Below, piece by piece: positions 1-8,483 of a stretch of DNA of 64,000 nt. Numbering within the stretch: the stretch's first letter is position 1; each line of letters starts with the position of its first letter. The position numbers and the translations under genes were made by a program. Where the stretch lies: positions 233,501-297,500 of the forward strand of contig NZ_JBAHUR010000005.1 of the NCBI RefSeq assembly GCF_036689815.1, read 5' to 3'. The notes below the pieces were generated by a model. That model searched no databases. It saw only the letters and a program-made list of their open reading frames with translations, and was not told where the DNA came from. Source of the stretch: Magnetovibrio sp. PR-2. GTDB taxonomy: Bacteria > Pseudomonadota > Alphaproteobacteria > Rhodospirillales > Magnetovibrionaceae.

Positions 1-1
1 G

Positions 2-661
2 GTGACGTTTGCAGATCTGGTTTCGTTGATGCTGACGTTTTTTGTCTTGTTGTTTTCCATGTCGTCGTTGCAGATGGACGACTGGGACGCCATGACCGAC
101 ACCCTGACCCAGACATTGAACCCCGGCAAGCTCAAAGCGGTGGCTGCTCAAACAGCGGAATTCAACATCCCCAAAGTTTTTCGCCGCCAAGCCGACAACC
201 TGGACTATCTCTCAGGCGTGCTGAGCAAAGGCATTGCAGAGGACGAGCTTCTCAAAAGCTCACGCATTATGCAGCTCGACGACAGACTGGTTGTGGCTTT
301 GCCGGGTGATCTGTTGTTCCAAGCGGGCAAAGCGGACATGCCCGAAGAAGCGTTGGGGGCTTTGCACACTTTGGGCTCCATGTTGCGCAATGTTGACAAC
401 CAAATCGGTGTGAACGGTCACACGGACCCGGTTCCACCTGGGAGCGGCAGTGCCTTTGCGAGCAATTGGGAGCTGTCCTTGGCCCGCGCCGCCGCAGTTG
501 CCAATGCCCTTCGCCGTTCGGGCTATACCGATGAGATTTTGGCCTATGGTTATGCCGATAGCCGCTATGAACAGCTTCCCCAGTTGACCCAGGAAGAGCG
601 CGACAAGTTGGGGCGGCGCGTGGACGTGATCATCTTCCCGACCGTGGGTGGGGAGGATTGA
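2..661 (+). CDS. motB: MotB-like flagellar stator protein, 5' partial
   Basis: C-terminal 219 residues of a MotB/OmpA-family stator protein; the start lies before the window, since MotB proteins normally have a short N-terminus before the visible VTFADL segment. One membrane helix (about residues 5-25 of the visible part) is rich in F, L and V, as in MotB. The C-terminal OmpA-like peptidoglycan-binding domain carries the NGHTDPVP signature and a following Arg-rich helix (LARAAAVANALRRSGY). MotB anchors the proton-conducting MotA/MotB stator to the cell wall. Its stop codon overlaps the ATG of the next gene (TGATG), so the two are probably translationally coupled. The proton-binding Asp that is usually near the start of the helix could be the D of FADL. 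A non-flagellar OmpA/MotB protein is less likely given the flagellar genes nearby. Confidence 0.85.
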   Translation: MTFADLVSLMLTFFVLLFSMSSLQMDDWDAMTDTLTQTLNPGKLKAVAAQTAEFNIPKVFRRQADNLDYLSGVLSKGIAEDELLKSSRIMQLDDRLVVALPGDLLFQAGKADMPEEALGALHTLGSMLRNVDNQIGVNGHTDPVPPGSGSAFASNWELSLARAAAVANALRRSGYTDEILAYGYADSRYEQLPQLTQEERDKLGRRVDVIIFPTVGGED

Positions 662-3600
662 TGGTCAAACGCCTTCTCCTGGTTTTGGTTGCGTTTTTCA
701 TTGGCTTAGCGTCGACAGGTGCTCTGGCCGATCAAGTGCGCGTGCGTACCAGTGTGCAAGACGGATATGCCCGCATCACCTTTCGTTGGTCTTCTCCGGT
801 GGGTCATCAAGCGCAAAAGCAAGGCGATCAGCTTGTGGTGCTGTTTTCGCGCCCCATCGAAGCGAACCTAGGCGGTGTGCCGCGCGCGTTGAACAGGTGG
901 GTGGCCGGCGTGGGGACACCGCCCAGTCCCAACTCTGTTGCGTTCCGCATCAAAGGCGACTTTTCTGTGCGCAGCTATGACAGCGGCTCTTCCGTTGTGG
1001 TGGATGTGGTCGGACTGGGGGATGCGGCCCAGCCCCCCACACAGCTAGAAGAACGTCCTCAGCAGACCGCCGCGACGAAACCTGCGGGCCCCACTTCGGG
1101 CGGGTCCGGCACCGACGTGCCCATCCGCACGGGTGTGCATGCGGACTACACCCGCGTGGTTTTCGACTGGCCGACCAGCACGGGGTTCAAAGTTGTGCGT
1201 GATGGCGACAAGGCGTCCATCCAATTTTCTAAGCCCGGGAAAAGCAACGTGTCACGGTTGGCGACGGGGCGTGTCAAAAACATCCAAGGTGCCAGCGTGT
1301 CGGTAGACGGCGGTAATTTAACGGTAGCCTTGAACGTTGACGCCACGTCTCAGCTAAAAGCGTTCAACAGCGGCGCGAAGGTGGTCGTGGATGTTTACGG
1401 CCCTGGGACACAAGCTGCAGCACCGCCTTTGAGCCAAGCCGTAGCAGAGCCGAAACCTGCCCCAACAGTTGAGCCGAAACCTGAACCTGCGCCCGTTGGT
1501 GCGGATCAACCGCCCGCGCCGAAAAAAGCACCTGTCGCTCCGGTTGAAGTGGCCCAAGAAACTAGTGCAGGCGAGGCCTCAAGCGCCTCTTCGAATACGC
1601 AGACTGCGCCCTTGGCTTTGCAACCCGAAAAGCCAGTTGCGCAACCCCTGACCACCAGCGAACAGACGGCTATTGAAGAAGAAGCCGCTGTCGACACTCG
1701 CGCCGAAGCCTCTAAGGTTGGGGATGTGGGGGTTGCGCTGAAGTTCAACTGGGATGAACCCGTCGGCGCGGCGGTGTTTCGCCGTGGCGGCGATTTGTGG
1801 GTCGTGTTCGACAAGCGTGCCAACGTGGATACAGGCGCCTTGTTGCGCGACGGCCAAGGTTTGATCACACAAGTCGAACAAGTCCCGTCGAGAACCGGCG
1901 CTGTTTTGCGTTTGCGCACCCAAGAAGGGGTCAATCCCAGCGTGAAGCGCGCGGGGCTTGCGTGGCTGTTGGAGTTTTTGCCTCAACCTTTAGTGCCGAC
2001 CTCTCCGTTGCAAGCGGACGCTCAACCGGACTCTCCGCTGGGAGCGCGTCTGTTTGTAGCTGTGCCGGAACCCGGTAATGTCATCGCCTTTCGCGACCCG
2101 GAAGTTGGCGATAATTTAATTGCTGTCCCTGTTATTCCGCTCGGCCATGGTATGAGCCGGGCCTGGAGCTATCCGCAATTGCAGATGTTGCCTTCGAAAC
2201 AAGGTGTTGTGATCAAACCCAAAACGGATGATCTGCGTATTCGCCCCTTGCGCCAAGGCGTTGAAGTCACCAGCAAAGGCGATTTGATGATTTCAGCCGT
2301 CAGTGCAGAGGCCAAAGCGAATGTAGAGCTGCAACAGCAAATGGCCACCAGCACAGGCATGAGCCAGTTTCGTGAACTCACCCGTGTTTTGAACTTGGAA
2401 AAATGGAAGCGCCCCGATCTTCAGAATTTCACACAAACCAAACAGGATTTGCAGCGCGAAATTGCCTTTGCGGTGAATAAACGCATCAAAAAACAAGCCC
2501 AACGCGAATTGATGTTTTTCTTGTTTTCAAATGGATTTGAAGCGGAAACCATCGGCATCTTGAACGAAATGGTGCGCACAGACCCCGCGTATGGCAACGA
2601 TCCCGAGTTTTTATTGGTCTATGGTGCGGCCAGCTGGTTGATGGGGCGCATGGAAGACGCGCGTGACGTTCTCTATAACCCGAAACTAGACGGCAATGAC
2701 GAAGCCGAATTTTGGCGTGCGGCCGTGATTGCCGGGGAAGGCGGTCTGGACCGCTCCGCGTTGGAGCTGCGCAAATTTGGCGCGATTACACAGCCTTATC
2801 CCAAAGCCATTAAAATGCCCATGGCGACGTTGGTGGCCGAAGCCGCGGTTGAGCTGGGAGATGTGAAGCAGGCCAACCAATACCTGGAAGTCTTGCGGGT
2901 TGATGATCCCTCACAAATTCAAGCCGATCAAATCAACTTCGTCCAAGGCAAAGTCGATGAAGTCAGCGGCGAAGACGAAAAAGCCGTCGGCGTATGGGAA
3001 GGTGTGATGGAAGGTCGCAATCGCCCGGCCCGTGCACGCGCCGCCGTCGCCAGGACCGAATTGTTGTTGAAGTTGAACCACTACACACCTGAAGACGCCA
3101 TCGAAGAGTATGAAAAGCTGCGCTTCGTGTGGCGGGGTGATGATTTTGAGTTTAAAGTCCTGCGCCGTTTAGGCACGCTCTACTTGGAACAACAGGATTT
3201 TCGTGAAGGATTGCGCACCTTGCGCCAAGCCGCAACGTACTTCCCGGATCACGAAGAAACTAACCAAGTTACCAAGATGATGAGCGACACGTTTAATGAG
3301 CTTTACTTAGAAGGTGGCGCAGACATCCTGCCACCCGTGACCGCCATAGCCCTTTATGACGAGTTCCGCGAGCTCACCCCGCCTGGCGAGTTGGGGGATG
3401 AAATGATCCGCAATCTGGCGGACCGGTTGGTTGAGGTGGACCTGCTTGACCGTGCGGCCGCTTTGTTGGAAGAACAAATCGAATTTCGCATCAAGGGCGC
3501 GTTAAAATCCCGCGTCGGCGCGCGTTTAGCTTTGATCCAACTGTTTGACCGCAAATTTTCCAAAGCCATCCAGGTGCTGGACCAAACGCAAACCGACCAA

Positions 3601-4098
3601 CAATCCGACGAACTGACGGCGCAGCGCGTCTTGTTGCGCGCCCAGGCGCATGTGGGCATGGGGGAAATGGAAACGGCGTTGGAGCTGATTCAAAACGAAG
3701 TCAGCCGCGACGCGGAATTGATCCGGACCAGCATTTACTGGGAGCAAGGGGATTGGAAACACGCGGCAAAATCTTTGGCGAAGCTGACCCGGTTGATGGA
3801 AATCAAAGCCCGCAAACCCTTAGATGACATGCAGGCGTCCGTGGTGCTGGCTATGGCCATCGCGTATACGTTAGAAGGCAATGAGGTGGCAATTTCGCGG
3901 GTCCAGGCGCAATACAGCTTTGCCATGTCCCAAACCCAATACGCAGATCCGTTTCGTCTGATCGCCGAGCCACCTGAAACGGGGCTCGTCGATTTTCGCG
4001 AGCTCGAACCCATCGTCGAAAAAGTTACGGATTTTCAGGGCTTTATGGAGATCTACCTGGAACGTGTCGCTGATGGCCAACTCAGTTCACTTTATTGA
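661..4098 (+). CDS. large secreted AMIN-like/TPR protein, downstream of motB
   Basis: 1145 residues with an N-terminal signal peptide (cleavage near residue 23, after ALA). The first half holds three similar beta-rich modules at about 24-120, 142-240 and 353-430. The shared pattern is R-T-x-VxxxY-x-R-hxFxW followed by GDxhxVxFxxP, which resembles AMIN domains. They are separated by Pro/Ala/Glu-rich linkers. The second half (about 600-1110) is helical with TPR-like repeats. The gene overlaps motB by the TGATG junction; I take the ATG at 661 rather than the TTG at 658. An envelope role linked to the stator, such as scaffolding or localisation in the periplasm, is inference from position and architecture. 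I do not recognise a named family. Confidence 0.75.
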   Translation: MVKRLLLVLVAFFIGLASTGALADQVRVRTSVQDGYARITFRWSSPVGHQAQKQGDQLVVLFSRPIEANLGGVPRALNRWVAGVGTPPSPNSVAFRIKGDFSVRSYDSGSSVVVDVVGLGDAAQPPTQLEERPQQTAATKPAGPTSGGSGTDVPIRTGVHADYTRVVFDWPTSTGFKVVRDGDKASIQFSKPGKSNVSRLATGRVKNIQGASVSVDGGNLTVALNVDATSQLKAFNSGAKVVVDVYGPGTQAAAPPLSQAVAEPKPAPTVEPKPEPAPVGADQPPAPKKAPVAPVEVAQETSAGEASSASSNTQTAPLALQPEKPVAQPLTTSEQTAIEEEAAVDTRAEASKVGDVGVALKFNWDEPVGAAVFRRGGDLWVVFDKRANVDTGALLRDGQGLITQVEQVPSRTGAVLRLRTQEGVNPSVKRAGLAWLLEFLPQPLVPTSPLQADAQPDSPLGARLFVAVPEPGNVIAFRDPEVGDNLIAVPVIPLGHGMSRAWSYPQLQMLPSKQGVVIKPKTDDLRIRPLRQGVEVTSKGDLMISAVSAEAKANVELQQQMATSTGMSQFRELTRVLNLEKWKRPDLQNFTQTKQDLQREIAFAVNKRIKKQAQRELMFFLFSNGFEAETIGILNEMVRTDPAYGNDPEFLLVYGAASWLMGRMEDARDVLYNPKLDGNDEAEFWRAAVIAGEGGLDRSALELRKFGAITQPYPKAIKMPMATLVAEAAVELGDVKQANQYLEVLRVDDPSQIQADQINFVQGKVDEVSGEDEKAVGVWEGVMEGRNRPARARAAVARTELLLKLNHYTPEDAIEEYEKLRFVWRGDDFEFKVLRRLGTLYLEQQDFREGLRTLRQAATYFPDHEETNQVTKMMSDTFNELYLEGGADILPPVTAIALYDEFRELTPPGELGDEMIRNLADRLVEVDLLDRAAALLEEQIEFRIKGALKSRVGARLALIQLFDRKFSKAIQVLDQTQTDQQSDELTAQRVLLRAQAHVGMGEMETALELIQNEVSRDAELIRTSIYWEQGDWKHAAKSLAKLTRLMEIKARKPLDDMQASVVLAMAIAYTLEGNEVAISRVQAQYSFAMSQTQYADPFRLIAEPPETGLVDFRELEPIVEKVTDFQGFMEIYLERVADGQLSSLY

Positions 4099-4227
4099 GT
4101 GGTTTTCAGCGCAAGCTATGCGCTTTGCCTGGGACACTTTTTTGGATAATTTAACTTGATCCGCTCTGCGCATTGGCGTATTTAGCGGCCCTTGCCCTTT
4201 CGGGTCACTCTAATTTGGGGAGCGTTG

Positions 4228-4698
4228 ATGGATAACTCCGCACTTGCTAAATTGGATATGAACCTGGAGGAGGTTGCTGAAAAGCAAACCGATTCCCAGT
4301 CGCTCTATCCTGTGGTGGACAACACCAAAGACTACTTTATCGAAGAAAACGGCGTCCGCTTTGCGGGCAACCACGTTTTGGTCGAACTTTGGGGTGCCAG
4401 CAACCTCGATAACCCTGAGATTATCGAAGAGGCGCTGAACGCTGGTGCCTTGGCCGCCGGGGCGACGATCCTGCACAGCCACTTCCACCATTTTTCCCCG
4501 TATTCCGGTGTATCCGGTGTGGTGGTGTTGGCCGAAAGCCATATTTCCATCCACACGTGGCCGGAAAAAGACTACGCGGCGATCGACATCTTTATGTGCG
4601 GTGACTGCAATCCGTTGGATGCCTTGCCCGCCATCAAAATGGCCTTTCAGCCCGAAGATATGGACGTGTCTAAACACAAGCGCGGTGTGATCAAGTGA
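4228..4698 (+). CDS. speD: S-adenosylmethionine decarboxylase proenzyme
   Basis: 156 residues of the bacterial class of pyruvoyl-dependent AdoMet decarboxylase. It makes decarboxylated AdoMet, the aminopropyl donor for spermidine. The self-cleavage site is the Glu-Ser pair in AESHISIHTWPE (Ser104 becomes the pyruvoyl group); the conserved His of HTWPE and the Cys of FMCGDCNP follow. The ATG at 4228 is preceded by GGGGAG; an upstream in-frame ATG at 4192 would add 12 unconserved residues. The N-terminal extension of roughly 40 residues before the core is longer than in the shortest homologues. The stop overlaps the GTG of speE, giving a two-gene operon. Confidence 0.95.
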   Translation: MDNSALAKLDMNLEEVAEKQTDSQSLYPVVDNTKDYFIEENGVRFAGNHVLVELWGASNLDNPEIIEEALNAGALAAGATILHSHFHHFSPYSGVSGVVVLAESHISIHTWPEKDYAAIDIFMCGDCNPLDALPAIKMAFQPEDMDVSKHKRGVIK

Positions 4699-5540
4699 AA
4701 CGCTTCGAAGAAGCCCTGCATGACGGCTATGCGCAAGGTTTTGACGTCACGAATGTCTTGTTCCACGAAAAAACCGAACACCAAGATTTGGTGATCTTCG
4801 AAACGCCGACGTTTGGCCGTGTGATGGCGTTGGACAATATTGTCCAAGTCACCAGCAAAGATGAATTCGTCTATCACGAAATGCTCACCCATGTGCCGAT
4901 CTTCGCCAAGGGTGGCGTGACGGATGTTTTGATCATTGGCGGTGGCGACGGCGGCATTTTGCGCGAAGTCCTGCGCCATAAAACGGTTGAGCGCGTGACC
5001 ATGGTCGAACTGGACCGCACTGTGGTGGACTTGTGCACGCAATATTTCCCCGGCATTTCAAACGGCGCGTTTGAGGATCCCCGTACGGATTTGGTGATCA
5101 CGGACGGGGTCAAGTTCGTGGCCGAGAGTGACAAGCGCTTCGACGTGATTATTGTCGATTCCACCGACCCCATCGGCCCGGGTGAAGTTCTGTTCACTGA
5201 AACCTTCTACGCCGACTGCCACCGCTGTTTGCAATCGGGTGGTGTTTTGGTGACGCAAAACGGCGTTCCCTTTTTCCAAGGTGACGAAGTGACCAATACC
5301 TATCAGCGCATGGGCAAGTCATTTGCGGACAATGGATTTTATACCGCTGTCGTGCCGACCTACGTGGGGGGCTTTATGACCCTGGGCTGGGGCACGGACG
5401 ATGCTTCATTGAAAGACATTGAATTGTCTGTGTTGCAACAACGCTTCGAAGACGCGGGGATCCTCATGAAATATTATACCCCCGAGATCCACAAAGCTGC
5501 GTTTGCGCTGCCGCAGTTTATCAAAGACCTGTGTCGCTAA
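4695..5540 (+). CDS. speE: spermidine synthase (polyamine aminopropyltransferase)
   Basis: 281 residues. It transfers the aminopropyl group from decarboxylated AdoMet to putrescine. The nucleotide-binding glycine-rich motif IIGGGDGGILREVLRH is present, as are the acidic active-site region (DSTDPIGPGE) and the family C-terminus (ALPQFIKDL). The GTG start at 4695 overlaps the speD stop by four bases (GTGA), which points to coupled translation of the decarboxylase and the transferase. A strong intrinsic terminator follows at 5544. Length and motifs are normal for the family. Confidence 0.96.
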   Translation: MKRFEEALHDGYAQGFDVTNVLFHEKTEHQDLVIFETPTFGRVMALDNIVQVTSKDEFVYHEMLTHVPIFAKGGVTDVLIIGGGDGGILREVLRHKTVERVTMVELDRTVVDLCTQYFPGISNGAFEDPRTDLVITDGVKFVAESDKRFDVIIVDSTDPIGPGEVLFTETFYADCHRCLQSGGVLVTQNGVPFFQGDEVTNTYQRMGKSFADNGFYTAVVPTYVGGFMTLGWGTDDASLKDIELSVLQQRFEDAGILMKYYTPEIHKAAFALPQFIKDLCR

Positions 5541-5543
5541 ATC

Positions 5544-5572
5544 AAAGCCCGGAATACTCCGGGCTTTGTTGT
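5544..5572 (+). terminator. intrinsic terminator of speDE
   Basis: Just after the speE stop, AAAGCCCGGA pairs with TCCGGGCTTT across a short AATAC-type loop, followed by GTTGTT. It separates speDE from the convergent hsp20 gene. Confidence 0.8.
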
Positions 5573-5591
5573 TCTTGCTCACGCATTGGGC

Positions 5592-6176
5592 TCAATCAGC
5601 ACTGATGGGGATTTTTTTCGATTTGGGTTTGTTCAAAACCTTTTTCGGCATGGTGACCGTCACGACACCATTTTTATATTTTGCCGTGGCTTTGCCCAAT
5701 TCGACACCTTCGGGGATGGGGAAGCTCCGTTCAACCGAACCGTAGTGCCGTTCGGTCAAGTGGTAGTCGTCCTCATCCGTTTTGGTTTCTTCTTTCTTGT
5801 GGCCCGAGATGGTGAGCAGGCCATCTTGTGCGGTGACCTCGATGTCTTTTTCGTCCAAGCCGGGAATTTCGGCTTCGACGCGATATTCGCCCTCGGCTTC
5901 ACGAACGTCGGCTTTCATGGTCAAGCCTTCGAACGGGGTGCTGAGACCGGCAAACGCATTTTCAAAACGCCGAAACGCCGGAGCGTGTGTTTTGTCGCGT
6001 CCATGGCTGAACGGGCCTAAGGCGAACCCGGAAAAGAAGTTGTCGAACAAATGATCGACTTCTTCGCGCAGGGTCAGCAACGGATGCTGCATCAGACGTT
6101 CCGAGGCCGCAGGCGTTTTGCCTTCGGGTGTTTCAGGCGGTGAAGCGTCTTTGGTTTTCTTAACTTTGACCGACAT
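5592..6176 (-). CDS. Hsp20/alpha-crystallin family small heat shock protein
   Basis: 194 residues. An ATP-independent holdase that binds unfolding proteins in the cytoplasm. The N-terminal part (1-80) is variable and phenylalanine-rich (DHLFDNFFSGF). The alpha-crystallin domain covers about 85-178, with the strand pattern EAEIPGLDEKDIEV and the closing GVVTVTMPK motif. The C-terminal IxI anchor (KIPISAD) used for oligomerisation is at the extreme end. The ATG is preceded by a strong GAGGAGG ribosome-binding site that may be occluded by a weak hairpin (see the regulatory entry). Convergent with speE; about 120 bp separates its start from the end of fliP on the same strand. Confidence 0.95.
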   Translation of the reverse strand: MSVKVKKTKDASPPETPEGKTPAASERLMQHPLLTLREEVDHLFDNFFSGFALGPFSHGRDKTHAPAFRRFENAFAGLSTPFEGLTMKADVREAEGEYRVEAEIPGLDEKDIEVTAQDGLLTISGHKKEETKTDEDDYHLTERHYGSVERSFPIPEGVELGKATAKYKNGVVTVTMPKKVLNKPKSKKIPISAD

Positions 6177-6290
6177 GGCAGCCTCCTCTTTTCATGAGAA
6201 AACCGGGATGGTGGCTCGGCGCACCATCACCCAACACAGGGCGCTTCCCTGTGCTTTCAAAGACTATTCTACCACATTCTAAGCTGATTT
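6177..6290 (-). promoter_or_regulatory. structured 5' leader of hsp20, possible RNA thermometer
   Basis: Read on the minus strand, the leader can form two hairpins (GCACAGGG/CCCTGTG and GATGGTG/CACCATC). A third, weak hairpin has UUCUC (+ strand about 6196-6202) pairing with GAGGA of the Shine-Dalgarno sequence (+ strand 6182-6188). Small heat shock genes of alphaproteobacteria often carry ROSE or fourU thermometers with this layout. This is a reading of complementarity by eye, without energy calculation. Confidence 0.4.
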
Positions 6291-6297
6291 TTAACGG

Positions 6298-7095
6298 CTA
6301 CAATCCGCCGTAACTGCGCACCAAAGACCCGGCGATCATGTACCACCCGTCCACCAGGACGAAGAAGATGATCTTGAACGGCAACGCGATCATGATCGGT
6401 GGCAACATCATCATACCCATGGACATCAACACAGACGCGACGACCATATCCACGATCAAAAACGGCACAAACAATAAGAAGCCGATTTCAAAGGCACGGC
6501 GTAATTCCGAAATCATGAACGCCGGGATCAAGACCCGGATCGGCATGTTTTCCGCGACCTGCTCATCGCTCAACTGCGCCATGTCGACGAATAAAGCCAA
6601 GTCCTGTTCGCGCACATAGGACATCATAAAGTTTTCGAACGGGACAATGGCGCGTTCAAACGCAACTTGTTCTTCGATCACGCCATCCATCAAGGGCGCG
6701 ACGGCATCGTCGTACACCTGTTCGAAGGTTGGCATCATGATGAACATGGTGAGAAACAAGGCCAGCGAGACCATGACTTGGTTCGGTGGCGTTTGTTGGG
6801 TGCCCAAGGCCGTGCGCAGGAACGACAACACCACAATGATGCGTGTGAACGACGTCATCATGATCAAAATCGACGGCGCCAACGACAAGATGGTGAGCAA
6901 CAGCACCAACTGAATGATGCGTCCGGTGCTCGACGCCCCCGCGTCCGGGCCCATGTCCAGGGTTAAGGACTGCGCCAATGCATCAAGGGGCGTGATGGCG
7001 AAAAATGCGGCGACGGCCAACGTGAAGAGTGTCAACTTCATCGCGGGTTTAATCACTGGACCAATGATTTTTTTGGTCAGGGCAAAGGCCTTCAT
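6298..7095 (-). CDS. fliP: flagellar type III export protein FliP
   Basis: 265 residues, a core subunit of the FliPQR export gate in the flagellar basal body. An N-terminal signal-like segment is followed by four membrane helices. Family motifs include FTRIIVVLSFLRTALGTQQTPPNQ near the middle and the C-terminal region with MMLPPIMIALPFKIIFF; the chain ends SLVRSYGGL. The start overlaps the end of fliO by four bases, so they form an operon. Length is in the usual 245-265 range. Confidence 0.97.
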   Translation of the reverse strand: MKAFALTKKIIGPVIKPAMKLTLFTLAVAAFFAITPLDALAQSLTLDMGPDAGASSTGRIIQLVLLLTILSLAPSILIMMTSFTRIIVVLSFLRTALGTQQTPPNQVMVSLALFLTMFIMMPTFEQVYDDAVAPLMDGVIEEQVAFERAIVPFENFMMSYVREQDLALFVDMAQLSDEQVAENMPIRVLIPAFMISELRRAFEIGFLLFVPFLIVDMVVASVLMSMGMMMLPPIMIALPFKIIFFVLVDGWYMIAGSLVRSYGGL

Positions 7096-7421
7096 GTGCC
7101 CCTCCCTTCGCTGGGTGTGGTCACATCGTCGACCATTTTGGCAAAGCTCGGTCTTGCGGGGATGTTGGTTTCCACCACGGTTTCGCTTTCCGGGCCCATA
7201 ACAATCAGATGTTCGACATCATCGCGGCGGATCAAAACCGCCCGCCGTTTGGCGTCAATGGGTAGAACTTCGACCAAGCCCAAACGGCGGTCCTGCCCTT
7301 TGCGGATTTCTGAGGACGCGACCCCGAAGCCATATTTGCGCACGAGCACGGTGAGTACACCGATAAGCCCCAGCACAAACATAAGTGCAAAAATAAATTT
7401 GAAGTAACTTCCGTAATCCAT
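7092..7421 (-). CDS. fliO: flagellar biosynthesis protein FliO
   Basis: 109 residues from the ATG at 7421; a TTG at 7433 is a possible alternative. A single N-terminal membrane helix (about 7-27: FIFALMFVLGLIGVLTVLV) is followed by a small basic cytoplasmic domain. Typical FliO elements are seen: RLGLVEVLPIDAKRRAVLIRRD and HLIVMGPESETVVE. FliO assists assembly of the FliP ring. It sits directly upstream of fliP with a four-base overlap. The family is short and divergent, so the call also relies on position. Confidence 0.88.
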   Translation of the reverse strand: MDYGSYFKFIFALMFVLGLIGVLTVLVRKYGFGVASSEIRKGQDRRLGLVEVLPIDAKRRAVLIRRDDVEHLIVMGPESETVVETNIPARPSFAKMVDDVTTPSEGRGT

Positions 7422-7547
7422 GGGTACCGACAATAGACGTTCTTAAAGGAGGGGGGAACACAACCCCCGTTAATGCCTGGAAAACCAAGGCTTTTTTCCG
7501 CAGCCATACGTCCGAAGTTTGCGACTTCGCACATGGGAGCCGATTCG

Positions 7548-7868
7548 TTACTTTTTGGGCGGGCCGTAGGCATCCTTCGCTTCGCGGTGGCGAATGGCAT
7601 TGAGCCCGTCCTCACGGGCTTTTTGATGGGTTTCAAGATCCGTTTCCAAGGCGTCCAACGCAGCCGACAGGGCCACTAAGTGATCTTTATAGTTTGAAGC
7701 AATGGCTTCGGGCGCGGTGGTGATGGCTTCGGTGACGGCACGGATTCGCTCTTCCATGGCGCTGAGCTCGACATGGCGTCCTTCCGCCATCAACTGACGC
7801 GCGCCGGTGATTAAGCTCGCGGCTTTTTCCAACTCTTCGCGGATCAACTCTTCTGCAGCTTCGCTCAT
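7548..7868 (-). CDS. small helical protein in flagellar operon, function unknown
   Basis: 106 residues, almost entirely predicted helical, with heptad-like Leu/Ala spacing and no membrane segment. It lies between the FlhB-like gene (13 bp upstream) and fliO (gap about 125 bp) on the same strand. The size, charge and position would suit an export chaperone such as FlgN or FliT, or a rod/hook accessory factor, but no diagnostic motif is visible. The call is positional. The 114 bp between it and fliO contain no recognisable gene. Confidence 0.7.
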   Translation of the reverse strand: MSEAAEELIREELEKAASLITGARQLMAEGRHVELSAMEERIRAVTEAITTAPEAIASNYKDHLVALSAALDALETDLETHQKAREDGLNAIRHREAKDAYGPPKK

Positions 7869-7881
7869 GGGCGCACCTCGT

Positions 7882-8223
7882 TCATCGTTTCTTCTGCGGG
7901 CCTAAGCCATCGGGCCATTCTTTGTTCTTTTCATAAATGTAGGACAGCATTTCTGCGACCACGGTGAAGGCCTCCAGCGGGATTTCACTGTCCACATCGA
8001 CTTGGGCCAGCAACAGCGCCAAGTCCGAGTCTTGGCGAATTTCAATGCCGTTGGCCTCTGCGATCTCAACAATTTGACGCGCCAGCCAGCCTTGTCCCTT
8101 GGCAACCACGCGGGGGGCTTGGTCAACGCCCGGTGCATAGTTCAACGCGACAGCGACCTCGTCACCGGAGATGGAATCGTCCGATGTCTTTGAAATCACG
8201 GTCTTTTTGTCGTTATCGACCAT
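7882..8223 (-). CDS. stand-alone FlhB C-terminal-like protein (EscU/YscU family)
   Basis: 113 residues matching the cytoplasmic C-terminal domain of FlhB without its membrane part. After a polar N-terminus come AVALNYAPG, APRVVAKGQGWLARQIVEIAEANGIEI and SEIPLEAFTVVAEMLSYIY. These align with the segments that follow the NPTH autocleavage site in true FlhB (here at 10855-11946). The NPTH motif itself is absent, so it cannot be the substrate-specificity switch; it may modulate or replace part of FlhB. It is the first gene of the leftward flagellar block, divergent from flgB. Confidence 0.88.
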   Translation of the reverse strand: MVDNDKKTVISKTSDDSISGDEVAVALNYAPGVDQAPRVVAKGQGWLARQIVEIAEANGIEIRQDSDLALLLAQVDVDSEIPLEAFTVVAEMLSYIYEKNKEWPDGLGPQKKR

Positions 8224-8483
8224 ATGGAGCGCCTTTTGTGAGCCTAAGTCTTAAGGAGGCAAGCCTGACAGAGGGCGCTTAATATCCTCTGAATCAGGCA
8301 CAAAAGAATCGTCATGCGTGTGGGCACGGTGTGATTCATTGAATCTTAAAAGGTCTGGGAGAGACTCAAGGCTACAAGGTGTTGCCAGTTATCTTGCTGA
8401 CGGCAGGGTGCCAAAGGGCCCCAGCCCGCCTGGAAACACCATTTACCGAGTACTTTCATCGCATTACGCTTTAAGGCGGAGTT
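8224..8483. promoter_or_regulatory. divergent intergenic region between flhB-like gene and flgB
   Basis: 260 bp without a coding frame. It must hold the promoters for both flagellar blocks. I looked for clear sigma-54 (TGGC-N9-TTGC) and sigma-28 sites and found none convincing. The flgB ribosome-binding site (AAGGCGGAG) lies at its right end. Confidence 0.4.

Noticed and set aside
8224-8483. Sigma-54 promoter upstream of flgB
   Set aside because: GG and GC elements near 8320 and 8430 do not have the right spacing or flanking bases.
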